From Mermis nigrescens (lineage: Eukaryota > Nematoda > Enoplea > Mermithida > Mermithidae), in the NCBI GenBank assembly GCA_036768485.1, contig JAVLUZ010000261.1, forward strand, positions 62,001-126,000: a stretch of DNA of 64,000 bases, read 5' to 3'. Position 1 is the stretch's first letter. Every line of letters starts with the position of its first letter. This document shows, in pieces, positions 22,001 through 31,218 of the stretch. The notes under the pieces are model-generated. The model was not told the DNA's origin. It did no database searches and saw only the letters and a list, made by a program, of their open reading frames with translations. The translations under genes were made by a program, and so were the position numbers.

Positions 22001-25000
22001 GGGGGTTCGAAGCCCCCATACCCCCAGAGATATATATGTGCCTGCTTAACGCGCCTACTTTATCCAACGATTCGCCTTGCTTTATTATCCAAAAAGCGGA
22101 CACAACATTGCTGATTTAAAAATTTTTTCTTTAAACTCAAGTTAAACAGTTTTGCCTTATAGGAATGCGACAAGAAAGAAATTGAATACGAGAAACAAAG
22201 CGTAGAAAGCGAAAAATGCTATAAGCAAGAGTGTCAAAAAATGGGTTTAGCTGGCGACGATTTAAAGCGAGAACTTTTGCGCTTATCCGATAATTTGGCG
22301 GAATTTTTCGACGACATCTTGCGCGACGTTCGAAATTTGGCCCCGTTGCTTGCATTTTACTCCGATTTTCGACGTTTTATTCTACAACATGGAAAAAGCG
22401 ATGTCGCCGAACCGGCAAAATTTTCAGTTTTGCCAAATTTTACTTTTATCAAAGAAAAAGGTAATGTGACCACGTTCGAATGGAAGAAAGGATTCGCGCC
22501 CGATTCCGTTGAGCGGATACCATTAAAACTTGATACGGTAAGCTTATTTTTTTATTTTTGCGTCATTGTTACTACTTGATTTGTATCATAGGTGTCTAGG
22601 CTTCTCTTAGGGAGGGGGTACCCCAACTTTTCTAAAAACAGCCAAAAATAGGTCCGAAAATTTGCTCTTTAGGTGCGAAATAGCGTTTTTCAGCGTTTTA
22701 CATTGTCTACTTTTGTTTAAAATCACTTTTGACGCAACACTTTTTTTGAAAAATTTTGAAATTTTATACAACTTTATGCAAATAAAAAATCATCAAATTT
22801 CTTTGACTTTAGCGAAAATCCGGCTGAAATATTTGCGAAATTTAGCCTGAAGGACATTTAGAACCTTGATTTACTGCTCGATTTCCTATATTAGTAGTAT
22901 TAGACGCTGGACGTCGAAAATGTTTCAAGTTATGCTCGAAATTAGAAGCTGAAATAGCTGTTTCTGATCTTGAAATTGTTCTAGAAGCTATTGCATGAGC
23001 AGAAAATGGCTTCCAGATCGTAAATCAAGTAAATAAATGCCATTAGAAGGTATTATCCGGCGCGAAGCGCTGGAGAATTTTAAGAAATGATGATCTCTGA
23101 CCATACTTGGGCAATGGATTTTGGTTCTGAAGGTACCGGGGCGGGGTCCCTTTTGTTGAGGTTGGTTGGTTGGTTGTTTGTTTGGCCAGTTGGTTAGTTG
23201 TTTGGTTGGCTAGTCAGCTGGTTAGGTGGCCGGTTAGTTGGTTGGTTGGTTGTTTGGCCGGTTGGTTAGTTGGTTGTTTGGTTGGGTAGTTGGCTGATTG
23301 GTTGGCCGGTTAGTTGGTTGATTAGTTGTCTAGTTGGTTGGTTGTATCATTTTCTCACTTTTTTTGTTCTTGGGTCAAGAAATTCTACCCCCCCCAATCA
23401 GAAACTGTTTTTTCTGGCGCCACCCAGCTGAGGTTCTGTAGGTATCGAAGTGCCTTCTGGCGCCACTCGGTGGCGCAGTATTGCCCACCTGTGTCTCTGA
23501 CGGCCAAAAATCATTGCAAATTTCAAATTCATTATTTATCTCACTAAATATTTTTGGCCAATGGAGGAGGGCGCCCCCGCCTACCTAAAATTCGCCCCTC
23601 TAGGTGCGCAAGGTCAAACTTTCAGTCGGGGAGGGGGGTGAAAACTTAAAATTGGTTGATGACTTAGTGCTTCGTAAAACGGTTCTTCAGCGAAAAAACG
23701 ATGGTATCTCTTCAAAACAATCGTTTTTGAGCATTTTGGGCAAATGAATAGTCTTTTTGACTCACAAACATAGCTGTACTAGCAAAATGGTGCGCTTCGC
23801 TGCCCCATTTGCTAGATAAACCTTTTTTACAAATACGTCGCTTAGCTTTTTATGTGCAAAAAAGGTATAACTGAAAAACCAGTATGCTGCAAATTGTCGT
23901 CAAATTCTCATGTAATATTTGTTAATGTTTCATATTATTCTTATTTAGTCTTTTCAAATTTTACTGTTTTCTCTCACTCACCTGTATAAACCATAGTATT
24001 GGCAGTTGCAGTTTTTTAAGCTTTTTTGCCAACAACAGAAAGCCAGTTTTACAATAAATATCAAAATATCGTTAAGGTGTGTTACTCAGAAATTATCAAC
24101 TTCTCTAAGCTTAATTAAGTCGATTTCTGTTGTCCCTTTACAACGAATCATTTTATTTTGCTCCCTTATTTAAAGTTTTCTGCTTTATTTTTCTTACTTG
24201 CAGCAATTACGGGCATTGCAAATTGCGCAGCAAGCTAAACTTATCCGGATTGTAAACAAACGCAAAAGAACTTTCACGTAAAATTATCCGCTTGAAGCCG
24301 ATATATTTCAGATTGTATTAGCATTTTTGAAAGCTGTGCATTTGAAGCGTCCCCAGCCATTTGGGTGGCGGGGGTGGTAATGACCTCCGATTTTTGGCCT
24401 AAAACGGCCAAAAGAACATCTAGAAACGGTAAAAGGTTCGATTTTTTCCAAAACGAAAAATTTTCTGGCTTCAAGAGGGGATGGGGGATGGCCGACTTTG
24501 AGGAATCCCTCCAACCTCCCTCTTACATGTATGCCCTTCATCCGTCACCCTTCATGCTCTTATATGATAATCGCTTCTCGATTGCTATAAAATTTTATAC
24601 GAAATAAAAATCGCACGAAAATTAAGCCAAACTGAGCAAATCACCGAATCAAGCTTTTCATTGATGATGAAAAGTCAGACAAGGCAAGGTCTTGCCAATG
24701 CTACGTATGAGTATGTATGTATTGTTTGAATTTCAAATTTATTTTGATAAATTGATATTGGTTTAATTATCCTATGCATTATTCAATATGCTAATACGTA
24801 TTATAAATTATTTGTTGAATTCGTTATTTATTTAAACTCGATTAGTACTAATTTATGGACGATGCAATAATATTGATCTGAAAATTATCTAGTTTCATAA
24901 AGCACGACTTTTGCATAGTATTGCAGAGTTTCAAAGGTTAATTTAGCTTATTAATTCGTTATATATTAGCGTTAGCATAGCTCGGTTCAGTAATAGAATA

Positions 25001-28000
25001 TGGGTAGAGTAATCAAATCATCTTATCATTTGGACATCATGTAAATCAGAAATATGCCGGAATTTCTGGGATCTTGACCCACATAATCATACTTATAACA
25101 GCACAAAATCTTGGGTGGGGGTCCCCGGTCATTTTAAGACGGGGGGGGGGTATATGACCTCCAACTTTCGGCCAAAAAAACGCAAGTTCTTTCTCCTAAA
25201 ATCGGGTGAAAAGTCAAAAAATTTTTTGGCTTTGGGGGTGGAGAACGGCTAACTTGTGGTGGGGATCACATGTAAGCGTGGGGGTTGAAGAGTATGCATC
25301 CTCCCAGAAGGCCGAATACCACCCTTTCTCAGAAACCAAAATAAGCCACCCCCCAGGATTCAATTTTCGAAATTTTTTTTGTTCGTAATTTTTTATGGCC
25401 AATGGATAGTGCTCGATGACAAACGTTAAAAAAATTGTGTTTTTACGCCGTACCACCATTTTTAAGACCATTTTTGACTTTGGAAAATCTTGCACCCCCA
25501 GAATTTTAGTGCTGCTCACCTATGGTGGGGATTCCCCTTCCCCTCTGTCAAGATGCATGCTGAGAATCCAACGAATTCCCAGAATCCGGCGGATGTCAAG
25601 TTGTTTTTGTTTTTTCGCGATCTTTTGACGTCAATGGATAAGAGACAGTTTGATGAGAAACGTCGACAAATGATTCTTTTACATTTACAACAATGTGAAT
25701 AAATATATTTTCCCGATAAACAACAAAAAATTCACTAAAAATTGAAAAACTCGACGTTTTACAGGAAGGCGATGCGGATGCAAACGAAGAAATCGATTTT
25801 GGTGACGAAATAGATTTCGGAGTTGATATGGCTTCTAATAATGTTGAAATTGATACGTTGCGCATAGAAGAAGTGGGCGAGGGCAAAAAAGAACGCAATT
25901 CCACTGATATGAAAGATAACGTGGCTAGGCTGGAAGACGCGCTCACGTTGTTGGAAAATTCGGAGTTTACCAAATTATTGGATTGCGACTTGAATGTGAG
26001 TTATTGATTATTATTGATTAAATTTCCTTTTGTAAATATTTTTAAACTACTTGAATTTCTCGAGAGATCTTTAAAATGTAGAATGAGCGAATCCGAGTCA
26101 TCTGCAGGCTAAAGACATGAAAAAAATTTGGTATTCGCAAGCTGCGCCTATTAAGGAAAAATTTTAAATTTTCAAAAAGTAAGCATTTGAATGTAAATTC
26201 AAAACACATATGTACACCTTTTTCTTTAATGCCACTATTTGGCCCGCAAAAATATAAAATATAACTCTTGTAGAAATAGAAGTCTGCTTCTTCGAGAGCT
26301 TACCGAATATGTGTACCATACATGGGCAGCAGCCAAATTCTGCGAGGTCAGGGTAGTGTAAAACCGGCAAAAATCCTAAAAACTTTGCCAAAAATTCACT
26401 TTTGGGTGTCTATCGATCTCAGGGAAGGTCTAAACCATAGGTGGGCGGCACCGAAGTTCTGGGGGGTACGAGATTTTTTCAAAGGTCAAAAAATGGCCTT
26501 AAAAATGTTGGTATGGCGAAAAATACCATTTTTCAACGTTTCTCATCGAGCGCTATCCATTGGAATCAAAAAATTGCGAAAAAAACAAACAAAAAATTTA
26601 AACGCCCAGGTATTGGTCTAAACCTCTAATGCACATAGGTATGTATGTGACGTAGCTCACCACACTCCAAAGTTTGAGCTGCTTGCATGCATGCGTAAAA
26701 GTAAAAGTAAACTCAGTTGACTTATTTTTTCCGATACATACATACACGCAGACCCGTATTCGGGACGGGGCGCCCCCCTCGGGAAATGAAAAATAATTTT
26801 TGAAACAAACAAGGCCCCTAAAGGAAAAGATAAAAAAGTCTCTGAAGTAGGTCTAAAACACCACCAAAACAGGTTTTAGCGTACTTTTGAGCTAGTAAGC
26901 TAAACCATTTTCCGGCGCTTCGCGCCGTATTTATTGTTTATCTGCCCGCCCAAAACCACTGAAATTTGACTTAGACATGTAGAGCGTGTCGAATTTCTTC
27001 GGTGCTTCGCGCCGAATCATTCATTTTTCTGTATTCTTTTTCTTTGTAAATCACAAAGATTAAATATAAAACAGCAGCTAGGAAATTATTTGTCGATTGA
27101 ATGATAAGAAATTAAGTTGTGTAGTTTGTTTAAACGATATATTTGTATAGTATGAGTATGAAATAAATACAGAATTTTTGCAGTTTTTCTCGGAATTTTT
27201 CTTTACCATTGCATAGAGCTCGTCGAGATACGCTCGAATATGCCTTTATTTTCGCCCATTCCCTGATGGTTTTTGAGATATCTGACCTCAAAATTTTCGG
27301 CCCCCTGAAATAAAGTTCTGGATACGAACCTGACTCCAAGATACCCCACTACCCATAAGTGCGGAGGTCGGCGGGGCCCCACCATAGGTGAGCGCACCGA
27401 AATCGGGGGGGGGGGGGGTGCAAGATTTTTCAAAGGTCAAAAATTGTCTTAAAATTGGTGGTATGACGGAAAAAACACCATTTTTCAACGTTTTTCATCC
27501 AGCACTATCCATTGGCATCAAAAAATTCTAGAAAGAACAAAAATTTCATAAATTGAATTCGGTGGGGTTATTTTGGTTTCTGGGGAGTGCATACCCCGAG
27601 TTCCCCCCCTACGCCCACGTGTGGACCCCACGATACGATACCTCCGCACTTCGACAATCTTCCAGAATCGAAGTTTCAGGAGTTCATTTCATTTTTGCGA
27701 TTTTTTTGTGCCAATGGATAGAGATAGAAAACGTCGAAAAATGATGTTTTTGCCCCCGCCATTTATCATGACCTTTAAATTTTGTTGGTTGCAGACTCCT
27801 TCCATGGAATTCGAGAGCTTTCCATGTTGTTGCACGACCGCACATGGGCGTGGGGGTCTGAGGGGGGGGGTATACACCCCCGCAGAAGTTGAAACCCCCC
27901 GCAGATTACTGTAGTCCCCAGAATTATATTTTTTAATAACATTTCTGGTAATTTTTGGCGATTTCGCCACCACAGAATTTTCTTGCTTGCCATGCATATC

Positions 28001-31000
28001 CACGACTGATTATCAAAGCTTCTGCTACTATCTATATGTGAAAACAAACTTATTCTCGCATTAAATCCTGCGCGTTTAATCCGAAAGCATTTTCTTATTA
28101 GTCATGATAGGGTCAATAGCAAGCGTACATGGGCGGGCGTGGGGGTTCGGCTAGATCTACTTTCCGGAAAATCCAGTGGACCTATCAAAAAATTGATAGA
28201 ATTCAGGTGCTACTTGTGGCGATTTCGCCCCATTGGACCCCTCCCAGAATTTAGCTACTGCCCGTGTTTGATAGCAAGCCCACATGGCATCACCAAAATT
28301 TCAGGGGATTTGAACAGTTTGCAAAACTGTAGGTTTCTGTACTCGTTTGCGTACATACAACCATACCTGGGCAATGGCTGATCGTTTGCCCCGTCCAACT
28401 TCTAGCCAAAAGGGTGGGTGGGTCCCTAGACCCTGAAAAAGGTGGGTCTGTCCCTGAAAAAAGGTGGGTCCGTGCCTGAAAAAGGTGGGTCGTTCAGCTT
28501 AATCAGTGGGTCAGTCACTGAAAAAAGGTGGGTCCATCCATGGAAAATGTGTCGAATAGTGTAATAAGATGGTTCCTGCTTATGTTTTGCAAACTGATCA
28601 TGATATACTGTATCTACCATTTCCCTAAATTATCTCCAAAAATCTTTTCCCTGTACAAAACGTAGCCCCGTCCAAGTTACCCCTTCGCCCCGTCCAACTT
28701 TTGGTTCAGCCCGTCCTGGTGATGGGCTGATATGGGGCATTGCGCAGGTGTGCATACAACACCCGAATTCTGGGGGTCAGGATAGGGTAAACCGCCAAAA
28801 GTTTACTAAAAATAGAATTCGGGGGTCTCCAGTAATCTGCGGGGAGTATTTCAATTTCCGGGGGATGCAAAACCCGCCCCCTCATAGAAGGTGATATCAA
28901 AAGATTTTTAAAACAGACGTTTTATTCCGTGAGAGCATTTTTTTGCTTTAATCTTGTAATTGATAGCCGCGATGGCTTGGCGTATAAAATGCTGACAGAA
29001 GGCTATGGTGGATTTTTTAGATACATATAAACATGATTTTTAATGAGAGCAGATTTCTGATAAATCAGAAAATAATATGCATATGGAATAATGTAACCAT
29101 CTATGTATCGCTGTTTTTGGAATTTTACTCCCACTGATACCCAATTCGTTGCCCCCAAAGGGCGAATTTAGGGGTAACGAGGGGGCTGAGGTGCGCCCCC
29201 CATTGGCCAAAAATATCTGTCGAGTTAAAGAATGGATATGTAATTTGCAATGATTTTTGGCCATCAGTGACCGTAGCGCCGGATAATAGCTATTAATGAC
29301 ATTTCTTTACTTTCTTGGTGACCTGAAAGCCATATTCTGCTCATGGAATAGCTTTCAAAACAATTTCAACTGCAGAAACAGCTATTCTAACGTAGTTTTC
29401 TCTCTCTTAAAGAAATTTAATGAATTTTTCGCTCAAAATTGTCGAAAATTTCACAATTTTTTTTGAAAAATTGCGTCAAAAGGGAATTTAAGTAGAAGTG
29501 TACGAGGTAAAACGCGAAAAAAGCTATTCCGCAGATTTTTGGACCTATTTTCTGTTTTTGAAATGTTGGGGTACCCCGTCTTTCTTAGGAAAATCCTAGA
29601 TCCGCCACTATTGCCCACCTGTTCTAACGCGCTTTTCAAAGTGTAGATAGACGATGACTTCTTAATATCGTATTTTTCTGTCCTAATTTTTATTTAAATT
29701 ATTTTCTGTCGCATTATTTTTTCTCGGGAATAAACCGGATTTGTCTTGACAGGATATTACTCATCCGAAATCCTAACGATACTATCATGTCAACCACACT
29801 TAAGGCGTGGTGGGTGGGTGTCACACTTGGGCGTGGGGGTTTGGGGGTTAGTCATTCCCCAAGAAACCAAAATACCTCCCAGAAACCAAAATACCCCCCA
29901 GAAACCAAAATACCCCCCAGAAATCAATTTTTGAAATTGTTTTTGTTTTTTTCGCAATTTTTTGATGCATATATGGATAGTGCTGGATGAGAAACGTAAA
30001 AAAATGGTGTTTTTTCGCCCTACCACCGATTTCAAGCCATTTTTTTGACCTTTGAAAAATCTTGCACCCCCTGAATTTTCTTGCAGCCCACGTATGGTGG
30101 TTGTCTGGATCATAGTTGCACATCATGGCTTATTAGGCGGGGGTCGAAAATTGAGCTTTTAAGTCAAAATGACCTCAAAAGCTTGCATACATGCAAAAAT
30201 CGCCTTAAAACTTCGTCAATCCACAGTTTCTGGTCATTTTCAAGCACTTTTGCAGAAAATTTTGAATTTTTATCCATTTTTTGCCCTCATTCTGCCTTAT
30301 TTTACCCACAAAATTTTTCATTTTTCTATTCTGGGGGTCCGGCCAGACCCCCACGTGCATATCTGGTCTGGACCGTACGTGGGCAGCACCAAAATTCTGG
30401 GGGGTCAGGCAGGATGGGTCAAATCGCCAAAAATGTGACTAAAAATAGAATTCTGGGGTCCACAGCAATATGCGGAGGTTTTTAACTTTTTGGGCGTACA
30501 AACCCCGCCTACCGAACCCCCCACGCCCATGTGTGGTCTGGACTCCTCGAGAATCCGAGGGACCCCCACTCACAAAAATGATAGACCTCTAGAATTGTAT
30601 TTTTTGGCTATTCTGCCCCATCTCGGACCCCTCAGAATTCGTCTGCTGCCCACCTGTGATGTCAACCCGTAAAAATAATGATTTAGGAACTCAGGGCGTT
30701 CTTAGTTATCCGGAAATTGGAATTAACGCGTCAAAGCGGAGCATCGGACGCTTTTTGCTCGTTGGATACGGGTTTAAACGAACCGATCGATAAAATATCG
30801 ATCTTCCTCGATCAAGCGAACGATTTGATAAAAAAATTGCGCGACGGTCGCACAAAAAGTTTGCTAAAACTGCGCATTTCGCCCGTTTACGCCCAAAAAA
30901 TTTTGGAAAAATTAATGGAGCCGAGAAAACGAGCCGATCGATTTCGGCAGCTGAAATCGGTTGCCAGGCAACGAGCTGTCGAAACTAAGCAAAAATCGAT

Positions 31001-31136
31001 CGAACTGCAGTCTCAAATGGAAATTTTGACCAAAAGGGCGCAAGAGTTGCAAAAGCGCATCGAGGAAGATATATCGAAGCGTTATCAGAATAGACCGGTC
31101 AATATTGTGGGCAGCACTGCGGTCGTTAAAAACTGA
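15905..31136 (+). CDS. CDK5RAP3: CDK5 regulatory subunit-associated protein 3 (C53/LZAP), multi-exon gene
   Basis: Joined exons 15905-16042, 17623-17907, 22163-22537, (24204-24251), 25765-25995 and 30687-31136 give 492 residues, or 508 with the 48-nt exon; the human protein is 506. All junctions are phase 0 with GT-AG borders. CDK5RAP3 is known to act with UFL1 and DDRGK1 in attaching UFM1 to ribosomes at the ER and in ER-phagy. Family-typical blocks are PIDI..SKLL..W...RRHCS at residues 5-29, LSGAY.NYFHC and FGRYSSQR near 57-90, LYEKDN near 100, two IDFG repeats, and a C-terminal coiled-coil-like region ending IEEDISKRYQNRPVN. The start was chosen because it lies just before PIDI, as in relatives; an in-frame ATG at 15848 is probably 5' UTR. 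Introns are filled with MITEs. Confidence 0.97.
16043..17622. other. CDK5RAP3 intron 1
   Basis: GTAAGT donor, CTTCTCAG acceptor. The right half holds repeats: family B-like block 16935-17090, family C-like block 17125-17290, and a family A copy 17311-17531. No other gene was seen. Confidence 0.7.
17311..17531 (+). mobile_element. Family A MITE copy in CDK5RAP3 intron 1
   Basis: Begins CACCTGGGCGTGGGG, has GCTCAATGAGAAACGTTG in the core, and ends CTGCCCACGTATG. Its target duplication is not clear. Confidence 0.7.
17623..17907 (+). CDS. CDK5RAP3: CDK5RAP3 exon 2 (residues 47-141)
   Basis: Follows TTCTCAG and precedes GTAATA, phase 0 on both sides. Contains LSGAYINYFHC and KNFFGRYSSQRVNDW, then LYEKDN and YEITALKKQLARCQ, the most conserved part of the family. 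Confidence 0.96.
18283..19251 (-). pseudogene. hAT transposase C-terminal dimerisation region, split by a MITE
   Basis: Read on the - strand, 19251-19166 gives LLQLWKNKSKNLPILAFIAK; across the inserted MITE, 18441-18283 continues with PATSVLSEQLFSWAG, then SRLHDEKAERLLFLKYN. This is the hAT C-terminal dimerisation block, where the family norm is PATS.PSER.FS.AG. The N-terminal part, the DNA-binding domain and the catalytic acidic residues are absent, so it is a fragment. The MITE between 18442 and 19165 interrupts it exactly, with the octamer GCTGCAAG duplicated. Confidence 0.88.
18442..19165. mobile_element. CAGTGGCGGATC-family hAT MITE nested in a hAT transposase
   Basis: Left end CAGGGGCGAATCTAATGG and right end GTAGATCCGCCACTG; perfect 8-bp duplication GCTGCAAG at 18434-18441 and 19166-19173. 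The interior has two GGCGC-NNN-GCGCC hairpins (18571-18583, 18814-18826) and a block also found in the CAGTGTTTTTTTG family (18830-18925). Related copies are at 22597-23600, 29157-29610 and 34495-34694. Confidence 0.92.
19644..20392. other. Intronic spacer
   Basis: No gene. The short frame 19699-19905 has no recognisable domain. GGGTTCGAG/GGGTTCGGG repeats start at about 20358. Confidence 0.4.
20401..20620 (-). mobile_element. Family A MITE copy, 220 bp
   Basis: Starts CATAGTTGGGCAGCACC and ends CACGCCCACGTGTG. Perfect duplication GTTCGGGT at 20393-20400 and 20621-20628. Confidence 0.92.
20660..21083 (+). mobile_element. CAGGCACGTAGCT-family hAT MITE, interrupted
   Basis: Left CAGGCGCGTAGCTGGCCGTC, right AGAGCTACGTGCTTG. 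Flanks TCGTGTTC and TCGGGTTC match at 7 of 8. The ~175-bp family body is split by a family A element at 20800-21044. Confidence 0.85.
20800..21044 (+). mobile_element. Family A MITE nested in a CAGGCACGTAGCT MITE
   Basis: Begins CACACGTGGGCGTGGGG and ends GCTGCCCACCTATG. Flanks GTCCAGAC (20792-20799) and GTCCGGAT (21045-21052) match at 6 of 8, both differences being transitions. Confidence 0.85.
21460..21620. repeat. A-rich low-complexity tract (AAAT/AAGA)
   Basis: Repeated AAATAAATAAGT and AAGAAAAGA units in CDK5RAP3 intron 2; no coding or RNA feature seen. Confidence 0.6.
21869..22044 (+). mobile_element. CAGGCACGTAGCT-family hAT MITE, 176 bp
   Basis: Left CAGGCACGTAGCTGGCTGTC, right end TATGTGCCTG. 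Flanks CTTAACAT and CTTAACGC match at 6 of 8. Confidence 0.8.
22163..22537 (+). CDS. CDK5RAP3: CDK5RAP3 exon 3 (residues 142-266)
   Basis: Acceptor CCTTATAG, donor ACG-GTAAGC, phase 0 on both sides. Encodes a charged helical stretch, then GLAGDDLKRELL, and the family's strand block FIKEKGNVTTFEWKKG near the end. Confidence 0.94.
22597..23600. mobile_element. CAGTGGCGGATC-family MITE, long degraded copy
   Basis: 22600-22800 matches the reverse complement of 18960-19160, and 22915-23070 matches the 18600-18700 block. The right end is AAATTCGCCCCTC. Flanks TAGGTGTC and TAGGTGCG match at 6 of 8. The left end is eroded, so the boundary is approximate. Confidence 0.6.
23155..23345 (+). repeat. GGTTGGTTG minisatellite
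   Basis: About 190 bp of GTTGGTTGG/GTTAGTTG/GGCCGGTTAG variants with a strong strand bias (G and T on the + strand), inside the MITE in CDK5RAP3 intron 3. Confidence 0.9.
24204..24251 (+). CDS. CDK5RAP3: Candidate 48-nt CDK5RAP3 exon (residues 267-282)
   Basis: Preceded by an excellent polypyrimidine tract and CTTACTTGCAG, and followed by GTAAAC. It is 16 codons, phase 0 on both sides (QLRALQIAQQAKLIRI), so it can be included or skipped without changing frame. Inclusion brings the protein to 508 residues, close to the human 506. There is no strong homology to confirm it. Confidence 0.5.
24252..25764. other. CDK5RAP3 intron after the candidate exon
   Basis: Holds family C-like blocks at 24350-24540 and 25115-25540 (the latter carrying a family A insertion) and AT-rich spacer 24600-25100. 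No gene was seen. Confidence 0.6.
25267..25524 (+). mobile_element. Family A MITE nested in a family C repeat
   Basis: Begins CACATGTAAGCGTGGGG, ends GCTCACCTATG; perfect duplication GTGGGGAT at 25259-25266 and 25525-25532. Confidence 0.92.
25765..25995 (+). CDS. CDK5RAP3: CDK5RAP3 acidic exon with IDFG repeats (77 residues)
   Basis: Acceptor TTTTACAG, donor AAT-GTGAGT, phase 0. Encodes EGDADANEEIDFGDEIDFG, a tandem of the IDxG short motifs that in C53 relatives bind UFM1 and ATG8 (established for C53; here by similarity). It ends in the family block DALTLLENSEF. Confidence 0.93.
26436..26615 (-). mobile_element. Family A MITE, internally shortened (180 bp)
   Basis: Starts CATAGGTGGGCGGCACC and ends AACGCCCAGGTATTG; perfect duplication GTCTAAAC at 26428-26435 and 26616-26623. 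The C-rich block is deleted. Confidence 0.9.
26749..27332. mobile_element. CAGGCCC-family MITE, 584 bp
   Basis: Left CAGACCCGTATTCGGGACGG, right TTCTGGATACGAACCTG. The interior matches 52458-52996 in inverted orientation, including the tract around CATCATTCAATCGACGAATA there, and has two GGCGC-type hairpins (26914-26926, 27001-27013). Target duplication not seen. Confidence 0.7.
27383..27623 (-). mobile_element. Family A MITE, 241 bp
   Basis: Starts CATAGGTGAGCGCACC and ends ACGCCCACGTGTG; flanks GGCCCCAC and GACCCCAC match at 7 of 8. Confidence 0.88.
27838..28890. repeat. Cluster of family B-like repeats
   Basis: Several blocks share the CACATGGGCGTGGGGG / CAGAATT...GCTGCCCA end pattern of family A. 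Their core differs: an ATTACTGTAG..CCCCAGAATT block and GGCGATTTCGCCCC replace the GATGAGAAACGT core. Confidence 0.55.
28405..28540 (+). repeat. Tandem repeat, unit about 27 bp (GGTGGGTCCGTCCCTGAAAA)
   Basis: Five or six imperfect units containing GGTGGGTC and CCTGAAAAA between 28405 and 28540 in CDK5RAP3's last intron. Confidence 0.8.
29157..29610. mobile_element. CAGTGGCGGATC-family hAT MITE, 454 bp
   Basis: The right end is CTAGATCCGCCACTA and the left end is the eroded AAAGGGCGAATTTAGGGG. Flanks TTGCCCCC (29149-29156) and TTGCCCAC (29611-29618) match at 7 of 8. Shares the 29266-29400 block with 18560-18700. Confidence 0.8.
29822..30096 (+). mobile_element. Family A MITE with a three-fold 20-bp internal repeat
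   Basis: Starts CACACTTGGGCGTGGGGG, ends CAGCCCACGTATG; flanks GTGGGTGT and GTGGTTGT match at 7 of 8. Three CAGAAACCAAAATACC units stand in tandem at about 29870-29930. Confidence 0.88.
30687..31136 (+). CDS. CDK5RAP3: CDK5RAP3 last exon and stop (149 residues)
   Basis: Acceptor ATGATTTAG; frame ELRAFLVIRKLELTRQSG aligns with the corresponding family helix. A helical Lys/Glu/Gln-rich region follows, and the near-invariant end ISKRYQNRPVNIVGS precedes TGA at 31134-31136. Confidence 0.96.
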   Translation, partial: ELRAFLVIRKLELTRQSGASDAFCSLDTGLNEPIDKISIFLDQANDLIKKLRDGRTKSLLKLRISPVYAQKILEKLMEPRKRADRFRQLKSVARQRAVETKQKSIELQSQMEILTKRAQELQKRIEEDISKRYQNRPVNIVGSTAVVKN

Positions 31137-31212
31137 TTTATTTAATATTTCTTGGAATTTATTTCGTTATTTATTGATCGGTTATTGGATTGTCTTTAAT
31201 TGTTGGGAATTA

Positions 31213-31218
31213 AATAAA
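31213..31218 (+). terminator. Poly(A) signal AATAAA of CDK5RAP3
   Basis: AATAAA lies 77 nt after the CDK5RAP3 stop, the usual place for a short 3' UTR. Confidence 0.65.

Larger units (their letters stand above)
17908..22162. other. CDK5RAP3 intron 2, a transposon nest
   Basis: 4.3 kb, donor GTAATA, acceptor TTATAG. Holds the hAT element 18029-19635 with its nested MITE, family A copies 20401-20620 and 20800-21044, and CAGGCACGTAGCT MITEs 20660-21083 and 21869-22044. Around them (20355-20400, 20621-20659, 21084-21150) are GGGTTCGG repeats of a further degraded element. Confidence 0.8.
22538..24203. other. CDK5RAP3 intron 3
   Basis: Donor GTAAGC. Contains the longest CAGTGGCGGATC-family copy (22597-23600) with a GGTTGG minisatellite, then a block (23605-23880) related to 36200-36280. 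No gene was seen. Confidence 0.7.
25996..30686. other. CDK5RAP3 last intron (4.7 kb)
   Basis: Donor GTGAGT, acceptor TGATTTAG. Holds family A copies 26436-26615, 27383-27623 and 29822-30096, a CAGGCCC-type MITE 26749-27332, family B-like blocks (27838-27995, 28135-28265, 28735-28890, 30365-30660), a tandem repeat 28405-28540 and a CAGTGGCGG-family MITE 29157-29610. Confidence 0.75.

Noticed and set aside
29790..30126. Frames of about 60-110 codons on both strands
   Set aside because: They recur in every family A copy with frame breaks; they are repeat translations without a known domain.
30720..31136. A separate small coiled-coil gene
   Set aside because: The frame extends upstream to a splice acceptor at 30686 and completes CDK5RAP3.
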